Shown here in pieces: positions 1-6,287 of a DNA stretch of 6,885 nucleotides (the stretch's first letter is position 1; every line of letters begins with the position of its first letter). The notes below the pieces were generated by a model that worked only from the letters and a program-made list of their open reading frames with translations, was not told where the DNA came from and ran no database searches. Both the position numbers and the translations under genes were made by a program. This DNA comes from an uncultured Oscillospiraceae bacterium (GTDB lineage Bacteria > Bacillota > Clostridia > Oscillospirales > Acutalibacteraceae): the NCBI GenBank assembly GCA_900543395.1, contig UQQT01000067.1, forward strand, positions 1 through 6,885, written 5' to 3'.

Positions 1-99
1 AACCCTTAGGAGGGGTTTATTATATCCATTTAACTAAGGAGGCAAATATTCTTATCTGTTTTTTTACCTCATCAATTCTACCAAACCCCATTAAAAAAG

Positions 100-948
100 T
101 CAACCCCCGCAGTCAAGAAACCTTTTAATCTCCTGTGCCGAATTATAACCGTCGAAATACATATCGTTAATCGCCGATTTATCCTTAGTCAGCGTATTCA
201 TTCCGTGCGTATTATTCGGAGCGACGATAAAAAGCCTGCCCTCATCACGAAGTTTTTTTGCAAAGGCGATTGAATCATTATATTTTTTTCCGCGGTCGAG
301 AAGCTTTTCACACAGCGCCGGATATTTATTTTTAAGAATCCTTGACGAAACATTTTCCATATTAAACGAAATTTCCGCGTCCTCCGGTCGGGTCAGAATC
401 AGAACAATTTTATCGCACCCGAGTTTTAATGCAAAATCAATCGGCACGGGGTCGCTTATTCCGCCGTCAAAATAATATTTTCCGCCGACGTACTGCGGTT
501 TACATACAATCGGAATACAGCACGACGCCTTTAAAACGGAATAATCGTTTCTGATAAGGTCGGATTTCGTAAAATACTCCGCCTCGCCCGTATCGGCAGA
601 GGTGCATACGGCATAAAAATTCTTTTTGCTTTTAATTACCGCGTCATAATCGAGCGGATTCTCACATCCTGCGTTGCTTAATTCGCCGTAAATGTAATCA
701 AGCCCCAGATACGAGCCGTTTTTTATGACGTTTGAAAAACTCATATACTCTTTTCTGAACGTATACTCGTGATAGAAAAGATAATTTCTCCCGCGCTGAC
801 GGGCTATATACGATATAATATTCGCACTGCCCGCCGAAACTCCTATACATTCGTCAAAATTAATATTCAGTTCAATACATCTGTCAAGCACGCCCGCACC
901 GAATACTCCGCGGATTCCGCCTCCGACGTCAATAACCGCCGTTTTCAT
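100..948 (-). CDS. Patatin-like phospholipase family protein (YjjU-like)
   Basis: Predicted serine acyl hydrolase of the patatin superfamily, acting on lipids or acyl esters through a Ser-Asp dyad; the true substrate cannot be read from sequence. In the 282-residue protein, the glycine-rich oxyanion-hole motif (DVGGGIRG) is at residues 7-14, the nucleophile elbow GVSAG with Ser38 is at 36-40, and the catalytic Asp161 lies in DGG at 161-163. The C-terminal part, with a Y-x-x-GY-like segment near 264-268, resembles the YjjU-type tail. No signal peptide or membrane segment is visible, so a cytoplasmic protein is likely. I chose the ATG at 948. A GTG in frame at 960 would add four residues, but it lies one base after the only SD-like sequence (AGGG, 965-962), so it is unlikely. 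That AGGG is rather far (13 nt) from the ATG, so initiation may be weak. The gene is divergent from the pyr operon, with no obvious functional link to it. Confidence 0.88.
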   Translation of the reverse strand: MKTAVIDVGGGIRGVFGAGVLDRCIELNINFDECIGVSAGSANIISYIARQRGRNYLFYHEYTFRKEYMSFSNVIKNGSYLGLDYIYGELSNAGCENPLDYDAVIKSKKNFYAVCTSADTGEAEYFTKSDLIRNDYSVLKASCCIPIVCKPQYVGGKYYFDGGISDPVPIDFALKLGCDKIVLILTRPEDAEISFNMENVSSRILKNKYPALCEKLLDRGKKYNDSIAFAKKLRDEGRLFIVAPNNTHGMNTLTKDKSAINDMYFDGYNSAQEIKRFLDCGG

Positions 949-973
949 ATAAATACACACACCCTATTTGTTT

Positions 974-1002
974 ATTTTACATGAATACCACTGTCAAATC
1001 AA
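974..1002 (-). promoter_or_regulatory. Candidate promoter for the patatin-like gene
   Basis: On the minus strand, TTGATT (1002-997) and TAAAAT (979-974) are separated by 17 bases, the ideal sigma-A spacing. Transcription would begin near 967, giving a leader of about 19 nt before the ATG at 948. A TTGACA (998-993) overlaps the same stretch but has no good -10 box at 16-18 bases. This is a match by eye only, in an AT-rich region. Confidence 0.4.
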
Positions 1003-1025
1003 CTTAATTTTAACTTTAAATCGCA

Positions 1026-1054
1026 TTGACATTCAAATTTTATTATGGTAATAT
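1026..1054 (+). promoter_or_regulatory. Promoter of the pyr operon
   Basis: A perfect -35 box TTGACA (1026-1031) is followed after 17 bases by TAATAT (1049-1054). A TGn extended -10 element lies directly before it (TGG, 1046-1048). An overlapping TATAAT at 1052-1057 matches the hexamer better but has a 20-base spacer. The expected start is near 1061, giving a leader of about 110 nt before pyrC, long enough to hold the attenuator described next. Confidence 0.7.
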
Positions 1055-1066
1055 AATTAAAAAGAT

Positions 1067-1096
1067 TTTTAAGTCGGTACGGTGATGCCGACAAGG
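1067..1096 (+). promoter_or_regulatory. Candidate PyrR-binding RNA hairpin in the pyr leader
   Basis: Seen: bases 1073-1079 pair with 1086-1092 in an uninterrupted 7-bp stem that includes one U-G pair. The six-base loop CGGUGA (1080-1085) fits the CNGNGA hexaloop of PyrR binding sites. AAGG (1093-1096) follows three bases after the conserved block, as I recall for Bacillus leaders. Two purines (A1071, A1072) could form the known 5' purine bulge above a weak lower stem (UUUU 1067-1070 with AAGG). Known: PyrR with UMP or UTP binds such loops and favours termination, shutting the operon down when pyrimidines are plentiful. Inferred: the same happens here. The exact consensus ARUCCNGNGAGGYU is not met; two base pairs are replaced by other pairs. 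No pyrR gene is in the window. Confidence 0.6.
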
Positions 1097-1108
1097 TTAC
1101 ATATTTTT

Positions 1109-1129
1109 CCCTGTTTTAGGGTTCTTTTT
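1109..1129 (+). terminator. Candidate pyr attenuator (short U-tailed hairpin)
   Basis: CCCU (1109-1112) pairs with AGGG (1118-1121) around a GUUUU loop, followed by UUCUUUUU (1122-1129), which has the form of an intrinsic terminator. The stem has only 4 bp, so unaided termination should be weak. A competing fold is possible: 1091-1096 can pair with 1110-1114, with one bulged A. It would break both the base of the PyrR-type hairpin and the 5' arm of this terminator, which is the logic of a PyrR antiterminator. The element sits between the promoter and pyrC, where an attenuator is expected. Confidence 0.4.
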
Positions 1130-1156
1130 GTGTGCCTTATACGCTTTTAAAGCATG

Positions 1157-1163
1157 AAAGGAG
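1157..1163 (+). promoter_or_regulatory. Ribosome binding site of pyrC
   Basis: AAAGGAG lies seven bases before the ATG at 1171 and decides this start. The upstream ATG at 1154 is in another frame, has no such site, and stops after 17 codons. Confidence 0.75.
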
Positions 1164-1170
1164 CATATAA

Positions 1171-2379
1171 ATGTCTCACCCTTCGTTTGACAGCCTCAAT
1201 CAGATAAAAATGACAGCCGAGCGTTTTCTTTCCGACAGGGATTTTGTTTCGTCTTTCAGCGATTTTAACAGTTGTGTTTTTTTACCCGGTCTTTGTGATG
1301 TTCACGTACATTTCAGAGAGCCGGGTTTTTCTTATAAGGAGACAATCAAGACGGGTTCTCTCTCGGCGGCGGCGGGCGGATATACCGCCGTGTGTACGAT
1401 GCCTAATTTGAATCCGGTTCCCGACTGTCTTGAAAATTTAAAAATTCAGACCGATATTATAAAGCGTGACGCGGTCATTAACGTAATCCCCTACGGTTCT
1501 GTGACTGTCGACGAAATGGGCGAAAAGCTCTCCGATATGGATTCGATTGCGCCGTATGTCTGTGCGTTTTCCGACGACGGACGGGGCGTACAGTCGGACG
1601 AAATGATGGAACGCGCCATGATAAGAGCGAAAGAATTAAACAAAATAATAGCCGCGCACTGCGAGGTAAATTCGCTGTTAAACGGCGGATATATTCACGA
1701 CGGAAAATACGCAAAGGTTCATTCGCACCGCGGAATCTCATCAGAAAGCGAGTACAGGCAAATCGACCGAGACTTAAACCTTGCGGCGAAAACGGGATGT
1801 AAATATCATGTCTGCCACATATCCGCAAAGGAAAGCGTTTCTCTTATAAGACAGGCGAAAAAGAACGGCGTTGACGTAACATGCGAGACCGCTCCGCATT
1901 ACCTCGTGCTCTGCGAGGACGATTTACAAGAGGACGCGAGGTTTAAAATGAATCCTCCCCTTCGTTCGAGAGAGGATAAAGAAGCCCTTATCGAGGGACT
2001 TCTCGACGGCACTGTCGACATGATATCTACAGACCACGCGCCTCATTCGAAGGAGGAAAAATCAAGAGGACTCGAAAAGAGCCTGATGGGCGTTGTCGGG
2101 CTGGAAACCGCATTTCCCGTAATGTATACGAATTTTGTAAGAAACGGAACAATAACGCTTGAACGGCTTGCCGAGCTTATGAGCTATAACGCAAGAAAAC
2201 GTTTTTCGATTAATTCGGATATAGGCTTCGCCGTATTCAATGTTTCCGACGAATACACCGTAAATCCGAACGGATTCTATTCAATGGGCAGAGCTACGCC
2301 GTTTGACGGTGCAAGGCTTTACGGAAAACATCTTCTTACCGTTTACAATGACAATATAATTCTGAAAGGACAGCTATGA
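1171..2379 (+). CDS. pyrC: Dihydroorotase, class I
   Basis: Zinc amidohydrolase that cyclises N-carbamoyl-L-aspartate to L-dihydroorotate, the third step of UMP synthesis, in the cytoplasm. In the 402-residue protein the metal motif DVHVHFREPG is at 43-52 (ligands His45 and His47). SDDG at 134-137 supplies the bridging aspartate that Gram-positive class I enzymes use instead of a carboxylated lysine. His163 (AAHCEV), His216 (HVCHIS) and the catalytic Asp288 (STDHAPH) complete the site, and KMNPPLR (259-265) fits the substrate-binding region. The C-terminal TPFDG (376-380) and following strands are typical of the family. The N-terminal segment before the HxH motif is short: His45, against about residue 59-61 in Bacillus enzymes. 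The loop after the 'NA-K' segment near 340 is also trimmed, so the accessory beta-domain is reduced. It is the first gene of the operon, and its stop overlaps the pyrK start by 4 nt (ATGA). Confidence 0.96.
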   Translation: MSHPSFDSLNQIKMTAERFLSDRDFVSSFSDFNSCVFLPGLCDVHVHFREPGFSYKETIKTGSLSAAAGGYTAVCTMPNLNPVPDCLENLKIQTDIIKRDAVINVIPYGSVTVDEMGEKLSDMDSIAPYVCAFSDDGRGVQSDEMMERAMIRAKELNKIIAAHCEVNSLLNGGYIHDGKYAKVHSHRGISSESEYRQIDRDLNLAAKTGCKYHVCHISAKESVSLIRQAKKNGVDVTCETAPHYLVLCEDDLQEDARFKMNPPLRSREDKEALIEGLLDGTVDMISTDHAPHSKEEKSRGLEKSLMGVVGLETAFPVMYTNFVRNGTITLERLAELMSYNARKRFSINSDIGFAVFNVSDEYTVNPNGFYSMGRATPFDGARLYGKHLLTVYNDNIILKGQL

Positions 2380-3113
2380 AACAGGTACTTTTAACCGTCA
2401 AAACAAACGAAAAAATCGCGTTGAACACATTTGAAATGATTCTCTCGGGCGACGTCGGCGGGATTGTCAAACCCGGACAATTCGTAAATATAAAGCTCGA
2501 CGGCTTTTATTTAAGACGTCCGATATCCGTCTGTGATAAAACGGCCGATACGCTTACGATTATTTACAAAACCGTCGGAAACGGTACGAAAGAAATGAGC
2601 AAGCTTCGGTCCGGTGCGGTTCTCGACGTTTTGACGGGACTCGGCAACGGATATAACACGGAAATAAGCGGACAGAATCCCGTTTTGATAGGCGGCGGAG
2701 CAGGCGTTCCGCCTATGTATTTATTGTGTAAAAAGCTCCTGTCCGATGGCAAGAAACCGAGCGTTATTCTCGGATTTAATACAAAAGACGAAGTGTTTTA
2801 TAAAGATGAATTCGAATCATTAGGCGTTAAAACCTATATAACGACCGCCGACGGCTCGTTCGGTATTAAAGGCTTCGTAACAGACGCGCTTAGAAATATC
2901 GATTATTCATACTTCTATACGTGCGGTCCCGAACCGATGTTCAGAGCGGTTGCAAAAAGCGTCAAAACGGCGGGTCAGTACAGCTTTGAGGAGCGTATGG
3001 GATGCGGATTCGGTGCGTGTATGGGATGTTCATGCAAAACTCTTACGGGTAATAAGCGAATCTGTAAGGACGGCCCCGTCATGGAAAGCGAGGAGATAAT
3101 ATGGGACGACTGA
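2376..3113 (+). CDS. pyrK: Dihydroorotate dehydrogenase B, electron transfer subunit
   Basis: FAD and 2Fe-2S subunit of class 1B dihydroorotate dehydrogenase. It carries electrons from the FMN of PyrD to NAD+ in a cytoplasmic PyrD2PyrK2 complex. The 245-residue protein has a ferredoxin-reductase fold: the FAD motif RRPIS is at 47-51, the glycine-rich nucleotide motif GGGAGVPP at 106-113, and TCGPEPM at 182-188 near the NAD site. The cluster cysteines are Cys210, Cys215, Cys218 and Cys230, matching the family pattern C-x4-C-x2-C-x11-C. One further cysteine, Cys220, lies inside this loop and is probably not a ligand. The start overlaps the pyrC stop by 4 nt and is served by GAAAGGA at 2364-2370. 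The end overlaps pyrD by 13 nt, which suggests coupled translation of the two subunits. Confidence 0.95.
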   Translation: MKQVLLTVKTNEKIALNTFEMILSGDVGGIVKPGQFVNIKLDGFYLRRPISVCDKTADTLTIIYKTVGNGTKEMSKLRSGAVLDVLTGLGNGYNTEISGQNPVLIGGGAGVPPMYLLCKKLLSDGKKPSVILGFNTKDEVFYKDEFESLGVKTYITTADGSFGIKGFVTDALRNIDYSYFYTCGPEPMFRAVAKSVKTAGQYSFEERMGCGFGACMGCSCKTLTGNKRICKDGPVMESEEIIWDD

Positions 3114-4018
3114 ACGTAGATTTATGCGGAATCGAGCTTGATAATCCGATAATCCCCGCGTCGGGAACGTTCGGATTCGGATATGAATTTGCAGAACTTT
3201 ACGACATAAACATGCTCGGAACGTTCTCGTTTAAAGGAACTACAAAAGAACCCCGTTTCGGCAATCCTACGCCGAGAATCGCGGAGTGCTCATCGGGTAT
3301 GCTCAACGCCGTGGGACTTCAGAATCCAGGAGTCGATAAGGTTATAAGCGAGGAACTGCCGAAGCTTAAAAAGTGTTTTTATAAAAAGGTAATGGCTAAC
3401 GTCAGCGGATTTTCCGTCGGCGACTACGTATACACGGTAAAAAAGCTTGATAACGAGGACATGATAGGCTGGTTCGAAATAAACATCAGCTGTCCGAACG
3501 TTCACGGGGGCGGTATGAGCTTCGGAACCGATTCAAAATCGGCAGAACTCGTTACAAAAGCCGTAAGAGAAGCAACAAACAAGCCGATTATCATAAAGCT
3601 TTCGCCGAACGTAACGGATATCGTATCAATTGCAAAAGCCTGCGAGAGTGCGGGCGCGGACGGTATCAGTCTTATAAATACGTTACTGGGCATGCGTATA
3701 AATTTAAAGACAAGGAAACCGCTCCTTGCCAACACTACGGGCGGATTTTCGGGTTCCGCGATTTTCCCCGTCGCGTTAAGAATGGTTTATTCCGTTGCTA
3801 AAAATGTAAAAATTCCCGTTGTCGGAATGGGCGGAGTATCAACAGCCGAGGACGTAATCGAAATGATGCTCGCGGGTGCGTCGGCGGTTGAGGTCGGAGC
3901 TGCAAACCTCGTCGAGCCGTTCGCGTGTAAAAATATAATAGAAAACCTGCCCGAGGTTATGGACAGATATTCGATAAATGATTTAAAAAGTATTATAGGA
4001 GGAGCAATAAATGGGTAA
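3101..4018 (+). CDS. pyrD: Dihydroorotate dehydrogenase B (NAD+), catalytic subunit
   Basis: FMN enzyme that oxidises dihydroorotate to orotate, the fourth step of the pathway. The 305-residue protein is a TIM barrel of the class 1B type. The start PIIPASGTFGFG (16-27) is characteristic, Lys45 lies in FKGTT, and NAVGLQNPG (69-77) is the substrate loop. The catalytic base is Cys131 in NISCPNV; class 1 enzymes use cysteine where class 2 membrane enzymes use serine. Lys166 (IKLSPN), GGFSGSA (214-220) and GMGGV (242-246) fit FMN and phosphate binding. No N-terminal membrane helix is present, in line with a soluble NAD+-linked enzyme. The adjacent pyrK confirms type 1B rather than the fumarate-dependent 1A. 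GAGGAG at 3090-3095, inside pyrK, is five bases before the start. The end overlaps pyrF by 8 nt. Confidence 0.96.
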   Translation: MGRLNVDLCGIELDNPIIPASGTFGFGYEFAELYDINMLGTFSFKGTTKEPRFGNPTPRIAECSSGMLNAVGLQNPGVDKVISEELPKLKKCFYKKVMANVSGFSVGDYVYTVKKLDNEDMIGWFEINISCPNVHGGGMSFGTDSKSAELVTKAVREATNKPIIIKLSPNVTDIVSIAKACESAGADGISLINTLLGMRINLKTRKPLLANTTGGFSGSAIFPVALRMVYSVAKNVKIPVVGMGGVSTAEDVIEMMLAGASAVEVGAANLVEPFACKNIIENLPEVMDRYSINDLKSIIGGAING

Positions 4019-4709
4019 GGACGTAATTATAGCCTGCGACTTCGCGGGCAAAAAGGAAACGCTGGATTTCCTCTCACAGTTTAAGGATGAAAAGCCTTTT
4101 GTAAAAATCGGAATGGAGCTTTTCTACGCGGAGGGTCCGGATATCGTAAGAGAGATTAAAGCACGCGGACACAAGATATTTCTTGACTTAAAGCTTCACG
4201 ACATCCCGAACACGGTTAAGAAAGCGATGCACGTTCTCTCCCGTCTCGACGTAGATATGTGCAATCTCCACGCGGCGGGCGCAACGGACATGATGAAAGC
4301 GGCGATTGAGGGACTCACGAGAGACGACGGAACACGTCCGCTGCTCATTGCCGTAACACAGCTTACTTCAACCGATCAGGAGACAATGGAACGCGACCTG
4401 CTCATAAAGGAACCGATTGACAAGGTCGTAATGCACTATGCTCTCACGGCTAAGAACGCGGGACTCGACGGCGTTGTCTGCTCTCCGCTCGAAGCCGAAA
4501 AAGTACATTCAATATGCTCGAACGATTTTCTGACAGTGACACCCGGCGTACGTTTTGCAGATTCGGACAAGGGAGATCAGAAACGAGTTATGACTCCCGA
4601 ACAGGCTAAGAAAATAGGTTCGGATTATATCGTAGTCGGCAGACCCATAACGCAGGCGGACGACCCCGTTTCTGCATACAGAAGATGCGTAAGAGAATTC
4701 GTAGGATAA
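4011..4709 (+). CDS. pyrF: Orotidine 5'-phosphate decarboxylase
   Basis: Decarboxylates OMP to UMP, the last step of the pathway, without cofactors. The 232-residue protein has the usual length of the short bacterial form. Asp10 (ACDF) and Lys32 (VKIGMEL) fit the substrate site. The catalytic motif DLKLHDIPNTV (59-69) holds Asp59, Lys61 and Asp64. The phosphate-binding groups are TPGVR (177-181) and VGRPIT with Arg211. A very strong ribosome binding site, AGGAGGAG (3997-4004), lies six bases before the ATG inside the end of pyrD, so this gene should be translated well independently of pyrD. It is followed by the only true gap in the operon, 13 nt before pyrE. Confidence 0.96.
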   Translation: MGKDVIIACDFAGKKETLDFLSQFKDEKPFVKIGMELFYAEGPDIVREIKARGHKIFLDLKLHDIPNTVKKAMHVLSRLDVDMCNLHAAGATDMMKAAIEGLTRDDGTRPLLIAVTQLTSTDQETMERDLLIKEPIDKVVMHYALTAKNAGLDGVVCSPLEAEKVHSICSNDFLTVTPGVRFADSDKGDQKRVMTPEQAKKIGSDYIVVGRPITQADDPVSAYRRCVREFVG

Positions 4710-4722
4710 AGGAGAAAATAAA

Positions 4723-5370
4723 ATGAACGATATTAAGAAAACAATTGCAAAGGATCTTTTAAAAATTCAGGCGGTATTCTTCCGTCCCGACGAACCGTTC
4801 ACATGGGCGAGCGGAATAAAAAGTCCCGTTTACTGCGACAACAGACTTACGCTCTCTGCTCCCGAGGTTCGCTCGGACGTTGAAAACGGACTTGCCGAGC
4901 TTATAAAGGAAAACTACCCCGACGCGCAGATTCTCATAGGAACGTCGACTGCGGGAATCGCCCACGCGGCAATCACGGCTCATCTGCTCAAAATGCCGAT
5001 GGGTTACGTCCGTTCGGGACATAAGGACCACGGCAGACAGAATCAGATAGAGGGCAAGCTTGAAAAGGGACAGAAAACCGTCGTTGTTGAGGACTTGATT
5101 TCAACGGGCGGAAGCGTTCTGGAGGTCGTCAACGTTTTAAGAGAAGCCGGCGCGGAGGTTCTCGGAATCGTCAGCATTTTTACGTACGGAATGAAAAAAG
5201 GGCTCGAGCGCCTTGCCGACGCGGACGTTAAAAATATAAGCCTTACCGATTTCGACACTGTAGCAGAAACCGCCGCCGAAGAGGGATATATTAAACCCGA
5301 CGACGTTAAAAGACTCATAGCTTTCAGAAACAATCCGTCGGATGAAAGCTGGATAGGAGCCGACAAATGA
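4723..5370 (+). CDS. pyrE: Orotate phosphoribosyltransferase
   Basis: Transfers the ribose-5-phosphate of PRPP to orotate, giving OMP and pyrophosphate; this is the fifth step. The 215-residue protein shows the PRPP-binding motif VVVEDLISTGGSV (120-132), with the two acidic residues Glu123 and Asp124. The mobile catalytic loop is RSGHKDHGR (97-105), with Arg97, Lys101, His103 and Arg105, followed by the usual Q-IEG. The N-terminal FTWASGIKSPVYCDNR (26-41) is the orotate-side signature of this family and separates it from purine phosphoribosyltransferases. AAAGGAG (4708-4714) overlaps the pyrF stop codon and lies eight bases before the ATG. The stop overlaps the pyrB start by 4 nt (ATGA). PyrE and PyrF are separate proteins here, not fused as in eukaryotes. 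Confidence 0.96.
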   Translation: MNDIKKTIAKDLLKIQAVFFRPDEPFTWASGIKSPVYCDNRLTLSAPEVRSDVENGLAELIKENYPDAQILIGTSTAGIAHAAITAHLLKMPMGYVRSGHKDHGRQNQIEGKLEKGQKTVVVEDLISTGGSVLEVVNVLREAGAEVLGIVSIFTYGMKKGLERLADADVKNISLTDFDTVAETAAEEGYIKPDDVKRLIAFRNNPSDESWIGADK

Positions 5371-6287
5371 GCAGAAGCATTATAAATATTCTCGACCTTT
5401 CAACTAAAGAAATAGATTCGCTTATCGCCGTTGCCGACGACATAATGAAAAATCCCGGAAAGTATAACGAGAGATGCCGTCATAAGATTTTAGCGACGCT
5501 GTTTTTTGAGCCGTCGACGAGAACACGTTTAAGCTTCGAATCGGCAATGCTGTCACTGGGCGGAAATACGCTCGGATTTTCGGAGGCTTCAAGCTCTTCT
5601 GCCTCTAAAGGCGAGAGCGTAGCCGATACAATTGAGGTTGTCAGCGGTTACTGCGACATAATCGCAATGAGACACCCCAAGGAGGGCGCGCCGATAGTAG
5701 CGGCGGCTCATTCGTCAGTTCCCGTTATCAACGCAGGCGACGGCGGGCATTATCACCCCACGCAGACGCTTGCTGACTTATTAACGATTCACCGTGAAAA
5801 GGGACGCTTCGACTCGCTGACAATCGGATTCTGCGGAGACCTTAAGTTCGGCAGAACGGTTCACTCGTTAATTGAGGCAATGTCGAGATATGAAAACGTT
5901 AAATTTGTGCTCATCTCTCCGGACGAGCTTAAGCTCCCGAGCTTCGTAAAGCAGACTTATATAAAGGATAAGAATATAGAATATGTGCAGAGTTACGACC
6001 TCGACAGCGTTATAGGCGATCTCGATATTCTGTATATGACGAGAGTTCAGAAGGAGCGATTCTTCAACGAGGAGGATTATTTACGTCTTAAAGACTGCTA
6101 CATTCTCACTCCCGAAAAAATAAAAAAAGCAAAAAGCGACATGTGCGTTCTTCATCCTCTTCCCAGAGTCAATGAGATAGATACCGCAGTCGACTCCGAT
6201 CCGCGCGCGTGTTACTTCAAGCAGACGCGTTACGGCAAGTTTATGAGAATGGCTCTCATTCTTAAGTTACTGGAGGAACAGTCATGA
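5367..6287 (+). CDS. pyrB: Aspartate carbamoyltransferase, catalytic chain
   Basis: Makes N-carbamoyl-L-aspartate from carbamoyl phosphate and L-aspartate, the committed step of pyrimidine synthesis. The 306-residue protein is close to the usual 305-310. The carbamoyl phosphate motif STRTR is at 50-54 within FFEPSTRTRLSFE. Ser80 and Lys81 (SASKGES) form the loop given to the neighbouring subunit. Arg102 (MRHP), HPTQ (130-133), Arg163, Arg226 with Gln228, and the HPLPR motif (263-267) complete the active site. HPLPR with the PyrI partner argues for this enzyme rather than ornithine carbamoyltransferase. AGGAG (5355-5359) is seven bases before the start, within the end of pyrE. The end overlaps pyrI by 4 nt, fitting near-equal synthesis of the two chains of the ATCase holoenzyme. 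Confidence 0.97.
   Translation: MSRSIINILDLSTKEIDSLIAVADDIMKNPGKYNERCRHKILATLFFEPSTRTRLSFESAMLSLGGNTLGFSEASSSSASKGESVADTIEVVSGYCDIIAMRHPKEGAPIVAAAHSSVPVINAGDGGHYHPTQTLADLLTIHREKGRFDSLTIGFCGDLKFGRTVHSLIEAMSRYENVKFVLISPDELKLPSFVKQTYIKDKNIEYVQSYDLDSVIGDLDILYMTRVQKERFFNEEDYLRLKDCYILTPEKIKKAKSDMCVLHPLPRVNEIDTAVDSDPRACYFKQTRYGKFMRMALILKLLEEQS

Noticed and set aside
1..17. AACCC/GGGTT hairpin at the very start as a terminator
   Set aside because: The 5-bp stem is cut off by the window edge, and the following TTATTATAT is not a proper U tract. I cannot tell which strand or gene it would serve.
7..45. Two SD-like sequences (AGGAGG at 8-13, AAGGAGG at 36-42) hinting at small plus-strand genes
   Set aside because: No ATG, GTG or TTG start follows either at a usable distance with a reading frame worth reporting.
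19..46. Minus-strand TATAAT (24-19) with TTTGCC (46-41) as a promoter leaving the window
   Set aside because: The -35 match is poor, the region is AT-rich, and the downstream gene is outside the window.
949..960. GTG start at 960 for the patatin-like protein
   Set aside because: It would sit one base from the only SD-like sequence. The conserved family N-terminus begins at the next in-frame ATG (948).
1154..1207. 17-codon frame overlapping the pyrC start
   Set aside because: It has no ribosome binding site of its own, and the SD of pyrC lies inside it.
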